From Liolophura sinensis (lineage: Eukaryota; Mollusca; Polyplacophora; Chitonida; Chitonidae), in contig NC_088304.1 of the NCBI RefSeq assembly GCF_032854445.1, positions 34,893,551 through 34,957,550 on the forward strand: a stretch of DNA of 64,000 nt, read 5' to 3'. How positions within the stretch are numbered: position 1 is the first letter of the stretch; each line of letters opens with the position of its first letter. The notes under the pieces were generated by a model. It was given only the letters and a program-made list of their open reading frames with translations. It searched no databases and was not told where the DNA came from. This document shows positions 1-12,800 of this stretch, piece after piece. The position numbers and the translations under genes are program-made.

Positions 1-27
1 ACCAATCAAATAAATAAATAAATACAA
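1..27 (+). repeat. Tail of a family A SINE cut by the window edge
   Basis: ACCAATCAAATAAATAAATA is the 3' tail of the SINE whose full copies occur at 13547 and 57229. Confidence 0.75.
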
Positions 28-590
28 AGGTATCGGTAGGCTCAGTTTGTTTACAAAGGTATTGGTAGGTGGCTACCTGCTCAGTTTGTTTGCAAAGGTA
101 TCAGTAGGCAGCTACCTGCTCAGTTTGTTTACAAAGGTATCAGTAGGCACTACCTGCTCAGTTTGTTTACAAAGGTATCGGTAGGCAGCTACCTGCTCAG
201 TTTGTTTACAAAGGTATCGGTAGGCGGCTACCTGCTCAGTTTGTTTACAATGGTATCGTTAGACGGCTACCGGCTCAGTTTGTTTACAAAGGTATCAGTA
301 GGCAGCTACCTGCTCAGTTTGTTTACAAAGGTATCGATAGGCCGCTACCTGCTCAGTTTGTTTACAAAGGTATCGGTAGGCGGCTACCTGCTCAATTTGT
401 TTACAAAGGTATTGTTAGACGGCTACCTGCTCAGTTTGTTTACAAAGGTATCAGTAGGCAGCTACCTGCTCAGTTTGTTTACAAAGGTATCAGTAGGCAG
501 CTACCTGCTCAGTTTGTTTACAAAGGTATCGATAGGCAGCTACCTGCTCAGTTTGTTTACAAAGTGTCAGGCTGCAGATAGGCAGTAGCC
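28..590 (+). repeat. 39-bp minisatellite, about 14 copies
   Basis: Units contain GTTTGTTTACAAAGGTATC and a GGCGGCTACCTGCTCA block. Thirty-nine is a multiple of three, so an open frame of repeated 13-residue units appears by chance. It lies in the HIRA intron left of the first exon in the window, and each unit has a donor-like AAAG-GTATC. Nothing else is seen in 591-758. Confidence 0.92.
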
Positions 591-758
591 AACTTAATGA
601 ATGTCTACTGTGTCACCTATCTTACATCTTGCATGTAGTATAATTTTATTTACAAGAAGTAGTGTCCTGGCAACATTCAGAAATGTTAGACTAATTGCAT
701 GGATAATAAGAATGTGTGTGTCTGTGTGTTACTAATCGTAAGTGATTTATGTTCCCAG

Positions 759-853
759 GTATGGAGGTCCATCCAGCGTGTTTGGTTCCAGCGGTAAAGT
801 GGTCAACCATGAGCACTGGAGGTGTGCCAGTACACTGCGGGGACATTCTGGTG
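759..853 (+). CDS. HIRA: HIRA exon, linker between WD repeats 3 and 4
   Basis: The acceptor is gttcccAG at 751-758. The exon opens with the third base of a split codon, then reads [15 protein letters not shown] and ends HSG plus one base before a GT at 854. It matches the HIRA segment GPSTVFGSSGK that follows the third WD repeat. It is the first HIRA exon in the window, so earlier exons must lie to the left. Confidence 0.93.
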
Positions 854-3800
854 GTATGGCACTGTTCTTTCACAGAAACCAATAACCAATTATTGTTCTG
901 TTCTGAAAAACAATCTGTAAATTGGAATTTATCAAGCATCATGCTGCATGAGCCCTGCAGCATATAATTTTCCTTGGCTGTGGTCGAGTGGTTCAGAGGG
1001 CTTGCCTTTCAGTGGCTTGAATCATTTCAAAGCCAGCCTTTGAGGAGGAAGTGGTAGATTCCCCTGCTCTCACCTCGAGGTCCCGTTCTTGACAGTAAGC
1101 CGTCAGCGCCACTCTTATGGCCATTTATTCAATCTGACATTTGCTGAATACGAATTGTCTTCCACCAGTATGATGTGTATATCTGTACATGATCGCGTGT
1201 GGGAACTCATCAGCAACTTGCCAAAGGTCAGTGGTTTATGCCGGGTGCTGCTGTTTCCTGTACCCATAAAACTTGCCACAATCATATTCTTGTATGTGAA
1301 CTATTCCTGTGTACAGCATTAAACAACGATTTTATCTTTTCAGATGTGTTGGACCTGGCTTGGTCAGCTCACGATGCCTGGTTAGCAACATGTAGTGTGG
1401 ACAATACAGTCGTTGTCTGGAATGCCCTTAAATTCCCAGGTAAGGCAGTCTTTGTATGCTGAAGTGACAGATACTTCCAAAACACCTGTATGTAAATGTA
1501 CAGCATGCATGCAGGCCTCTAGTTACACTCTGTTGACGGGATTCTTGCGTTCAGTATGGGACTTGTCTCTTGGTTTGCGTTTTAAGCCGAATTTATCAGT
1601 TTGTCTATCTGCTTTCTTTCACACATACATGTATAATAAAAATAAAATAAAATCTAAATATGGATTTCCTGTGATCAGTTGCCTTAAGATCCCCACTGGC
1701 TCAGTTCCTGTTCTCGCTGCTCAGAACAAACATCTGACCTGTGAATCTGCATGTTCAGGTTCAGCTCTCTCATAGGATTTTTGTGGCCTCTTTGGCCCAG
1801 GTGTTATCGTGCTGGCACAGCAGTAGATCCAGGAGCCTCTTACCAATGTGATCACTTCGAGTTCATGTTCAGCTCATGCTGGCTTCTCTTCGGTCATGTT
1901 TGGGAAATCTGGGAGCAACCCGCAGATAGTTGTGGATCCCCCCCACCCCCCAACACACACAAAACGTTTCCCTGTTTCCTCCCACCATAACACTGGTCAC
2001 AGACATATTTGTGAGGTGCAGCTTTACATCAGGGTTATCATCACGTACATGAATATTGTGACAGAAGCCTGACTGCATCAGAGCAATAACATAACACAAC
2101 TGTTCTCTGTTACACAGAGCAGATAACAGTTTTGAGAGGTCACTCTGGGCTGGTCAAAGGCGTCACCTGGGACCCAGTGGGCAAATACCTGGCTTCTCAG
2201 GTAAGATCTGTTTATATCTATGTATAACCTGTGATTTCTGTATTCCTGTAACTAGCTCTAGGTGTGCATGTAACGGTGTGTGGAAAGAAAAAGGTTTGCT
2301 GATTCTGCAATGTTTTAAAGACAACAAGGGTCAATATGTTTGGTCATTCACTTGTGTTTAAAAGGTCAATGATGGCCTCCAGTTGACCCACAGGTTATCA
2401 CATATTTGACTTTGTGTCGTGCAGGTGTTAATAATTTGAGACACATAAATGTTGTAGTCCGTCCACTTCAATGTTGTTTTGAAATGGTATAATGAAAGAG
2501 TTACACATTTTACACCTTTTTGATTGTATTGGATGACTTCAATGTCGAGGTTGACAACTTGCAGAGTTCCAAATACTAAACATTTACAATCTGAAGGGGC
2601 AATCTATATGTATATGTACTCCATCAGATGCCTTTAATATGAAGTTTACTAGAGCTTGATGCGGACTGACTTGAAAGGGACTTGAACCTTCACTATCACA
2701 AATTTGAAATTGTCACAAATTCATTATCGCATGACAAGGGCATCCTAGGCTGGGAATAGTTTGTTTCCAGTAGGATGAATGTTTATCTTATTCCTGAAGT
2801 TGCGCAGATAATGAGCTTGCCATATTTCAAAGCAACAACATTTCTGTGTCATTGCTACATGTATAAACACTTTTCTCACCACACCTAAATGGTTTCTTCT
2901 CACTAATCCATTGAAGCGTACAATACAGGTCCATGTATAAAAGGAAACTTGCCTGTTGCATGAAATGTGACATTAACTGATAAATATTTGTGATTGTTAT
3001 GTAAGCAAGAATGTAAAATGCTGAGTGTAATGTGTGCTCTCTCTTTCCACAGTCTGATGACAAGAATGTAAAATGATGACTGTAATGTGTGGTCTCTCTC
3101 AAGAGTGATGACAAGAATGTAAAATGATGACTGTGGTGTGTCCGCTCTCTCTCCACAGTCTAATGACAAGAATGTAAAATGATGACTGTGATGTGTCCTC
3201 TCTCTCTCCACAGTCTGATGGCAAGAATGTAAAATGATGACTGTAATGTACTCTCTCTCTCCACAGTCTGATGACAAGAATGTAAAATGCTGACTGTGAT
3301 GTGTGCTCTCTCTCCACAGTCTGATGACAAGAATGTAAAATGCTGACTGTAATGTGTGCTCTCTTTCTCTCCACAGTCTGATGACAAGAATGTAAAATGC
3401 TGACTGTAATGTGTGCTCTCTTTCTCTACACAGTCTGATGACGAATGTAAAATGCTGACTGTAATGTGCTCTATCTCTCCACAGTCTGATGACAAGAGTG
3501 TAAAATGCTGACTGTAATGTGTGCTCTCTCTCCACAGTCTGATGACAAGAGTGTAAAATGCTGACTGTAATGTGTGCTCTCTCTCTCCACAGTCTGATGA
3601 CAAGAATGTAAAATGCTGACTGTAATGTGTGCTCTCTCTCCACAGTCTGATGACAAGAGTGTTAGGGTGTGGAGGACCCCTGGACTGGCAGCAGGAGCTT
3701 GTCATCACAGAACCGTTCAAAGAGGTCAGTATTTACATGCCTGGGACCACACTGGTTTTGTTTAATGTTTAGCCCACGAGTCAACAGTAAAAAAATTCAA

Positions 3801-6800
3801 AAATGGAATAAAAGTAAAACTCAAAATCCCCCTGTTTGTTTGACCGATCTTTATGTGTTAGATGATTTTCGTATTTTTCAAGACTCATGGATCACGTAAA
3901 TACATGTATGTTTTTAACAACTACTACGACGTTGATTTTTTGTCTTTACGTCTTCCTCCAACATTGAAAATAGACGCATTTTGCCTGTAAAACAAAATTT
4001 TAAGTTTGTGTTGCCTTGGTCCTTGCTGGTTGAATGTGCATGTTAAATGTGGTGTAAGTGAACATACATGTAATCACAAGCCTGATAAACAAAACAAAAA
4101 CTCTGCCTAAATGCACAGATTCCTCCAGGACAAAACCAAATGAAATTTGAATTTTTTATTTATATATTGTATATTTGCACATCTGTTTATTTAAAAACCT
4201 TGTTAGTACATCTTGATGAACTTCTGTCATAGCCCTAGGGGCCTCCGTGGTGGGGGGGGGGTGTAAGAACGCAAGTCATGCTAGTGCGACGCAATGACCC
4301 AGCAGCTTCTCAACAATACGGTGGCTCTTCAAGTCCAGCTCTTGCTGGCTTCCTCTCTGGCCTACAGGGAAGATCTGCCAGCAACCTGCAGATGGTCATG
4401 GGTTTCCCAGTTTCTTCCCACCATAACACTGGCTACCATCATATAAGTGAAATATTCTTGAGTACAGCATAAAACACCAATCAAATAAATAAATATACCC
4501 CAGCCCTGTACATGTAGGTGAGGATCCTGGGCTGTCTAGGCCCCAGAAGTTGTGATCTTTCAAATTTTAAATTTTTTTAGAGCCATTTTAGATCAATTTT
4601 GGTTCCTTATCTAGGCATCTTAAACAGACATGTATATACCAGTTGTCAACCATAATTTATGTTCAGAGTAATAATCAGGGACTATTTCCCTAAACAACAT
4701 TCTACACAATCGGAGGGAATTTGGGGAATAGTATATTCTGCAGGTTAAAAATTTAGTCATGCTTCTAAATTGCAACAATACTGTAAAAATATTCTTTAAG
4801 TTGTTTCAGGTTTCAAAATTGAAGGTTGGAATAGGACAGCTAATGTAGTCTTAATGAAGAGCAGGGGGCCAAACCCTGTTAGATGTAGACAAAGGCTTGT
4901 ACACAAGTGAGCTGCACTGTACGTGCATTTCTTTCTCTTAATGCATGGATTTTCCTGAACTCTCCTGTTTTTCTGCTCCATTTTTGTCTATGAAATCTCC
5001 TGTTTTTCTGCTCCATTTTTGTCTATTCTACTGTTGTCATGTTGTGTTCAGTGTGGAGGGACAACCCATGTGTTACGGCTGAACTGGTCCCCAGATGGTC
5101 ACTACATCGTGTCCGCACATGCTATGAACAACTCGGGACCCACAGCACAGATCATAGAGCGCGAGGGTTGGAGGACGGCCATGGACTTTGTGGGACATAG
5201 GAAAGCTGTCACTGTTGTGGTAAGCTTGTTTTCATTTTGGCTATTTACCGAGAGATATTTTTTTATCTTCATCAGGGGTTCAACACCTGTGTGGACTGGT
5301 TGTTAGCACGCAGCGCAGTGAGCCTTTCACCAGTGCTGTCGCTATGAGCTCATATTGGTTTTATATCAGGTCATACGTGGTAAAGGTCTGCCAGCAACCT
5401 GCAGATGATCACAGATTTCCGCCGTGTGCTACCCATTTTCCTCCCACAATATAAACATGTATACATCACACACCTGTAAACTTAACATGTGAGAAAGTTT
5501 GTGCTTTACCCTTCTGATTTTCCCATCACACAGACCTGAGGACCGTAGTGTAAATGAAAAATTCCTCAGTGAGACATGCCCTTAGCTGTTTTCTGACACT
5601 AGTTAGTAAGTCAGCCAGCAGCAGATGATTCTTGCTGTGGTAAAATAGAATGTGTATAAAAACAAAAAACATTTCTGTTGATGATTTCAGAGATTTAACC
5701 CTTGTATACTCTCCAAGAAAGTAAAGAAAGACACTCCTAAGGTGAGTATCAGCTGAAAGATGTTTTGAAATATTGTTTTGTCAGTGTTAATTATGTGGGA
5801 TATTTGTCCGTGCTGTCTACATGTACATCTGACAAATCACAAATGGCTTTGGAAAAGGGACTGAAATAAATGTATGTAGTCACAGCACTCTGGTGCGACT
5901 TTGTGTGGTGACATCATCACTTATTGAAGGTCTTGCGGGCATGGCTGGGTGACCCCAAAATGTGAGTTACGCCTGTGTAGGCTGTATTCTGAAGGAAGAC
6001 TGTCTCAAACAACCAATCACTTGTTAAATTTGAAGCTATGACTGTCTGGTTGACAAATTGGACAAAGATAGGAGTCAAAGAAATTTTACATATTACAAAT
6101 ACATTAAGAGCGCAGTTGCAAGCCAAGAAGAAGAAACGTATTTTATTTGTTTTTTTGTTTTTTTTGTTTGGGGACCCTGTATGTCCGATCAAACAATAAT
6201 AAATGGGGGGGGGGGGAGGAGGGGGAATCTAGAGTCAAACCTTTTTTTAAGTGTGTGTGCTTTATCATGTCTGAACACAGTGTTGGCAGGAGTAGAATTG
6301 AATACACACACCATAGGCAAACCACAAACTACAAGCAAACAACCTGCACACCACGGGCATATTACAGGTTAACTACTGGCGCACAATGGGCAAACTATAG
6401 TTAGACCACTGATTTGCTACAGTCAATTCATTGCCACAGTATAATCAAACCATATTCATACTACAGGCAAACCACGAACACACAACAGGCAAACCACAGG
6501 CACACTAAAAGCAATTCACTGGTATGCTACAGGCAAGCCACGGGCACATCACACCTCTGACAGATTAATGACTCACAACAGACAACCAATTTCTGACTCA
6601 GTATGGGTGCACCACTGACTAATTACTGACTCACTACAGCTGCACCACTGACCAATTACTGACTCACTACAGCTGCACCACTGACCAATTACTGACTCAC
6701 TACAGCCGCACCACTGACCAATTACTGACTCACACAGCCGCACCACTGACCAATTACTGGCTCACTACAGCTGCACAACTGACCAATTACTGACTCACAC

Positions 6801-9800
6801 AGCCGCACTACTGACCAATTACTGACTCAGTACAGGTGCACCACTGACCAATTACTGACTCACTACAGCTGCACCACTGACCAATTACTGACTCACTACA
6901 GCCGCACCACTGACCAATTACTGACTCACTACAGCCGCACCACAGACCAATTACTGACTCACACAGCCGCACCACTGACCAATTACTGACTCACTACAGC
7001 TGCACCATTGACCAATTACTGACTCACACAGCCGCACCACTGACCAATTACTGACTCACTACAGCTGCACCACTGACCAATTACTGACTCACTACAGCCA
7101 CACCACTGACCAATTACTGACTCACTACAGCTGCACCACTGACCAATTACTGACTCACACAGCCACACCACTGACCAATTACTGACTCACTACAGCCGCA
7201 CCACTGACCAATTACTGACTCACTACAGCCGCACCACTGACCAATTACTGACTCACTACAGCCGCACCACTGACCAATTACTGACTCACACAGCCACACC
7301 ACTGACCAATTACTGACTCACTACAGCTGCACCACTGACCAATTACTGACTCACTACAGCTGCACCACTGACCAATTACTGACTCACTACAGCCGCACCA
7401 CTGACCAATTACTGACTCACTACAGCCGCACCACTGACCAATTACTGACTCATACAGCCGCACCACTGACCAATTACTGACTCACTACAGCCGCACCACT
7501 GACCAATTACTGACTCACTACAGCCGCACCACTGACCAATTACTGACTCACAGCCGCACCACTGACCAATTACTGACTCACTACAGCCGCACCACTGACC
7601 AATTACTGACTCACTACAGCTGCACCATTGACCAATTACTGACTCACACAGCCGCACCACTGACCAATTACTGACTCACTACAGCTGCACCACTGACCAA
7701 TTACTGACTCACTACAGCCGCACCACTGACCAATTACTGACTCACTACAGCCGCACCACTGACCAATTACTGACTCACTACAGCCGCACCACAGACCAAT
7801 TACTGATTTTTCACTGGTACTGTACGCCGCTGAAATGCCATAAAAGAATTTTTTTTTTTGCCTCTCTTGTACCGTACATATGAGAACTCCTCCATAATGT
7901 TGGTGGGGTAGGATCCATGTAAGCTGCCTGCCTGCCTGAAGCTTATGATTTTCTGTTGCACAGCCCCAGCAGTATTCGTGTTGTGCTATTGGAAGTCGAG
8001 ACCGGTCCTTGTCAGTGTGGGTGAGTAGAACGTGTATTTATCCTCTGTGGAACTTGTCGATTTGGGAGGTGAACTTTTGATGGTTCATTTCAGTAAATGA
8101 AGGGTAGTTGAAGTAGAGATAACCAAGTAGTTTTGGTTAATAAGTCTGTTTGGTGAGAGAATGTTGTCTGTGAATAGAACAAGTAACAATATAGACAGAG
8201 TGGTTATCGAACTGATGAAGAATGTGTTCACAGAACATCAGCAAGTGTTTCAATAAAACGTGATGAACAGAAGAAGAGGTAGACTAGAGAGTGTATTTAT
8301 TTCATAGTATTACAGAATTAGCCACTACAGTTCTTGGTTTATTGGGAGTTTGCGACAAAATTGTTCAGTTTTTATCATTTAATAGTGAATCCTCATCAGA
8401 CAGCAGTTCAGGCATTTGTTAACATAAACATGTCTCTCTTTCTGTCATCAGCTGACAGCTCTGAAGCGCCCTCTAGTGGTGACCCATGACCTCTTCTCCA
8501 GCTCAATTATGGACATCTCCTGGTAAGCATGGGACATACACCTCTAGAACGGCAGGTTTGAAACGGAGTCTGTCAAGGTTACAAACTCTGAGTGGTATTA
8601 AAGTGTGCCGAGCCGTTTTAAAAATGAAACGCTGATATAGTTCCTAGTCATGGTCCACAGTGCCAGCCTAAGCCGCATTCACACCATACAGTTTGTAGAA
8701 TCAGCCTATCCAACGTTTGTCGTCATGTGACTGAGAAATTACAACATACAAACCCAAGTATACATATAATCATATCCCCTGTATACAGAGCAAACACTAC
8801 TTCATACAAGTTGTGTAACACCGTGTGCACATGATGTCAGTCAAAGTTGAATTCAGTGAACCATTATTGCAAATGTTATGATGTGAATGAAGCTATAAGC
8901 TAAGTGTGTTGTTACTACAAGAGTAACCCAGGTAAAAGAGATATGTAGCCATGGTAGCTAGAACCAATTTGGCCTACAGTCGTTTTGTGCAGCTATAAGC
9001 TAAGTGTGTTGTTACTGCAAGAGTAACCCAGGTAAAAGAGATATGTAGCCATGGTAGCTAGAACCAATTTGGCCTACAGTCGTTTTGTGGACCTGCTTTT
9101 CACCCACTCATCAAGGATAAAATACAGGGATTTCACGTTGAAATGTGTTAAATTCTACATAATCACAAAAACTGATTAAAACAGGTTTCAGGCAAAGTCT
9201 GCTTCATTTTAAAGATAAGTGTTTTTCGAAAAACTCATCTGAAGGAACAAAGGATTTCTTTGAATCATTTATGTAGATGGCCTATAATTCTGCCTATGAC
9301 TGTCACATGTACTTGTTTTGTTTGATTGGGAGGTGTTTTGAGATTTGTTTGGAAGGTACATGTCAAGGATGATATTCTGCTGGAAAAAAGTGATATTGTA
9401 TGAACTTTACATGTGTTTGCACCAAATACAAATGCGCTGTTTTTGGTGCAGTTTTTAGGTGAAGCACTTGAAATTTTAGTGAATGTTAAGTTAATAGAGG
9501 CCATGTTGCCGTGGTGGTTTCTTCTCAGGTCTCAGAGTGGCATGGAGCTCATCTGTTGTTCCTGGGACGGGACGGTTGCCTTTATAGATTTCTGTAGGGA
9601 CGAGATCGGGGTTCCTTTGTCCCGACAGGAAGTGGTGAGTGCTCTAAATAGAGATCATCATGACAGTGCGTGAACCACGATGATGTATCAACTCCTAGTT
9701 GTCTGATGATGTTATATCATATACCTGTCATATCATCGGGCTCGGCTGATGCAACAGCCCAGCCTCTGACAATTAGATGTTGATACAAATTTGGTGAACA

Positions 9801-12800
9801 CGCACAGTTGTGATTATGTATTTATCTTATGCTTCTTTATTTCTGAATGGGGGGCGTCTAGCTGTACATGGGAAGGTCTACCAGCAACCTGCGGATGGTC
9901 ATGGGTTTCCCCCGGGCTCTGCCCAGTTTCGTCCCACCATAATGCTGGCCGTCGACTTTCAAGTTTAACCATGGTGCTGAAGTATCGGATCATATCACTC
10001 AGGAGGCTACTGATAAACTTATAACTTATCACATCATTTTGGTGGAGACAAGTGGCCTTCAAAGAGCTGGAGTAATGCACAAATGCCCTGCTCAAGGCCG
10101 GGTTTGAACCTGCGCTTTGTCTGTCCTGTCAATTGAAAGGCAAGCACCTCTAACCACCAGACCAAGGCCCGCTTGTTTTTCAATTTGAAGAGTTGAGAAA
10201 ATTTTAATGCTAAAAGTTTTAATGAAGTTTCAACCTGGTGAATGAAAAATTGAATTGAATCAAACATTGTCAGAGATAATAATGATAAGATAAAGTATGA
10301 TAAGTCTGTTGAGAGAGATTTTGGGCCACATGATAAAAAAAATTATCCTTTTGTACCAACAACCAAATGTATTTGCCTAATAAATAATGTGATCTGTTTT
10401 AACCTTTGCTCTTGTCTTTTTCCACAATTAAATGCCAAAATACTGTATTTCGCTTGAAGTTTAACATTTTCCAGGTAACACTTTTGATTGGATTCTGAAT
10501 AATTCGCCTACCTTACGGAACCATGTAACAGTTATTTATCCTGCATCAGACAAAATACTCCACTTTTTATAGGACAACAACGGTCACGTAGGGTACAGGT
10601 ATATACTTGAATCCTGCAGACAACATCAGATGCATCTGCTAAGTAGGCTCTCTCCCTTTATTGGGTTGTGAATACAATGGTCACGTCGCTGAAGCAATTC
10701 ACCTATACATCGGCCTTCTGTACTGAATTGATGGTCTTTGCAGGATAAATTCTTGAATGGTTACTCATTGATAGAATACACAAGTATATGGTGACAGTAA
10801 CCCTCATTGGGCGAGGCCTGAGGATTGCTGACACCATATATTTGCATATTTTACCACTGAGTGACCATGTAACTAATATTGTGATTTTTATCAGAAAACT
10901 TTCGGCAATGGCATCAAAAGTGTCATTTTAAAACCTTTATATGCTCCTTAATGTGTATTTTTAGCTACCAAATTTTAGGTGAAATACAATATATTGCTTA
11001 ACTGACTGATGAAGTTGTGATTTTGATTGTGTTAGGGTTGACTTCGACTAACATGACTAACGAGGGCAATCTTAATATAGGAAAGCTACTGTCTTGTAAA
11101 CAGGCTAAAAAACAACAAAATACATATGGTTGCGATAATCCTTCTAGCTATAGATATGTTCTACGTTTCTGCAGATCTCCCTCCATGAGCGTGTCTATGG
11201 AAACAGCCTGGCAGCTAACAGTTACAACCCAGCCAATCAGGTGGTAGAATCAGCTGCTCTACTGAAACTACAACAACAGGAACAGGAGAGGCGAGCAGCC
11301 AATCAGGCAGCCTTACAGCAAACCCCAACAGCCTCGCTGACCAATGGCGAGAGCCCAATGAAGGTTTGTGTTCATGACCGTTATTCATGTGGAGTTTCAA
11401 GGAGAAACCAAGCTCTGTTTTCAGATATGTTTGAGTTATAGCTACAACAGCACATATTAAAAGGCAGCAGTAAAACATAGTTCAGCATTTTTTACTATGT
11501 GTTGAACTTGTTTCATTTTGTGTGCATCATTAAATAATTGACATTTTAATCAAACTTTGTACTCAGCCTTTGACTGTATGTATCTGTGTGCTGTAGCCGT
11601 GTAAAGGGGACATCAGTTACAGATCACTACAAGTGGTATTTGGTATATGTCTGACTCAAACTAAGTAAAATATGAAATGTGAACTTTGTTTGTCAGCCAA
11701 CAGATAAGCAGATTGAAACGACAACCCCTGATGGCAGGAGAAGAATCACTCCTATCTTTTTGGCCCCTCAGCCGGACTTTGGGTATGTCACCTCAGGGGT
11801 ATGGGTATTTAATGTCAAGACTTGAGCTGTAGAGGGTTATGGATCAAGGTTTCAAATTACAATTCACTCGTTGAACATGGACGACAGAAACTAGGTGGAG
11901 CACGTGTCTCTGTGATTATTTGGCAATGGAGGCTTGGGTATTGCATGTAGTTTGCTGTGTCAGTTATTTTATTCAACAAAAATAATGCAGGTGTTAAGCA
12001 GATCTAAAACCTTATGCAACATTTTTCTATAAATGTACAGGACTTAACTTTTACCAGTGTCATTTCACTGAAGTCACCTGATTTCTGTGGATGGCTTATT
12101 TCTCCAGAGAATTGACTTTTTGTCCACTTTTGCCTATCTTGCCTTGATTAAATTTGTTTTAGTTTCACCTCCAGCACTCTAGTCGCATGAATAAATAGTG
12201 CGCTGATGATTGGCTTAGAGCAGCTATGACATTACTGCAGTAGAAATGTCATTAATATAAGTTGTGTGAAGTAAAATCCTGCGTTTTCCCTCAGCACGAC
12301 CATACAGTTTGCAACAACCTCCGAGCCGAGTAAAATCATCGTGGAGAAACAGAACCGAGTGACACAGCCAGGTCTCAATATCAGCGGCAACTCTCTCTCC
12401 ACCTCCCCCAAGTCTCTGCCAGGCAACCAGTCCCAGCCCGGGACACAGGGGCCCTCAGGGGTAGACAAAGAGTCCCATTCTCAGCCCGCCATGCTAAGTC
12501 AACCCTCCAGCCCAACGCCATCTGCCCCCATACAAGTCCAGGTAGGAGCGGTGTTGATTAACCCTGGTTATCTCCCCTGAAAGTTCATATATATGTTCTT
12601 TTGTGCCTGCTCAGGACAATCTATATGATATCTTCTAAATTGTGGGATGAAGTGGTGAAGTGTGCAGCAGGGGAGGCGTGTCTAAAACTCTGTCAGGTGT
12701 GTTTGCATAGGCATTTCGCATGCAAACCAGCCCGAAATTTGCTCGTAACGTCAGATGCTAGCAAAGAAATAGGCCGGCGATTTCACTCTGTCCTCTTAGT

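Noticed and set aside
163-588. 141-codon open frame with 13-residue repeats
   Set aside because: It is the 39-bp minisatellite read in frame; no start context, splice sites or homology.
2827-3720. Long overlapping - strand open frames (up to 246 codons)
   Set aside because: They are the reverse of the acceptor array. The repeat unit simply lacks stops on that strand.
7278-7660. - strand frames with repeated [11 protein letters not shown]
   Set aside because: Reverse reading of the 34-bp minisatellite.
6590-7806. CRISPR-like regular repeat
   Set aside because: Units are contiguous with no unique spacers, in a eukaryotic intron.
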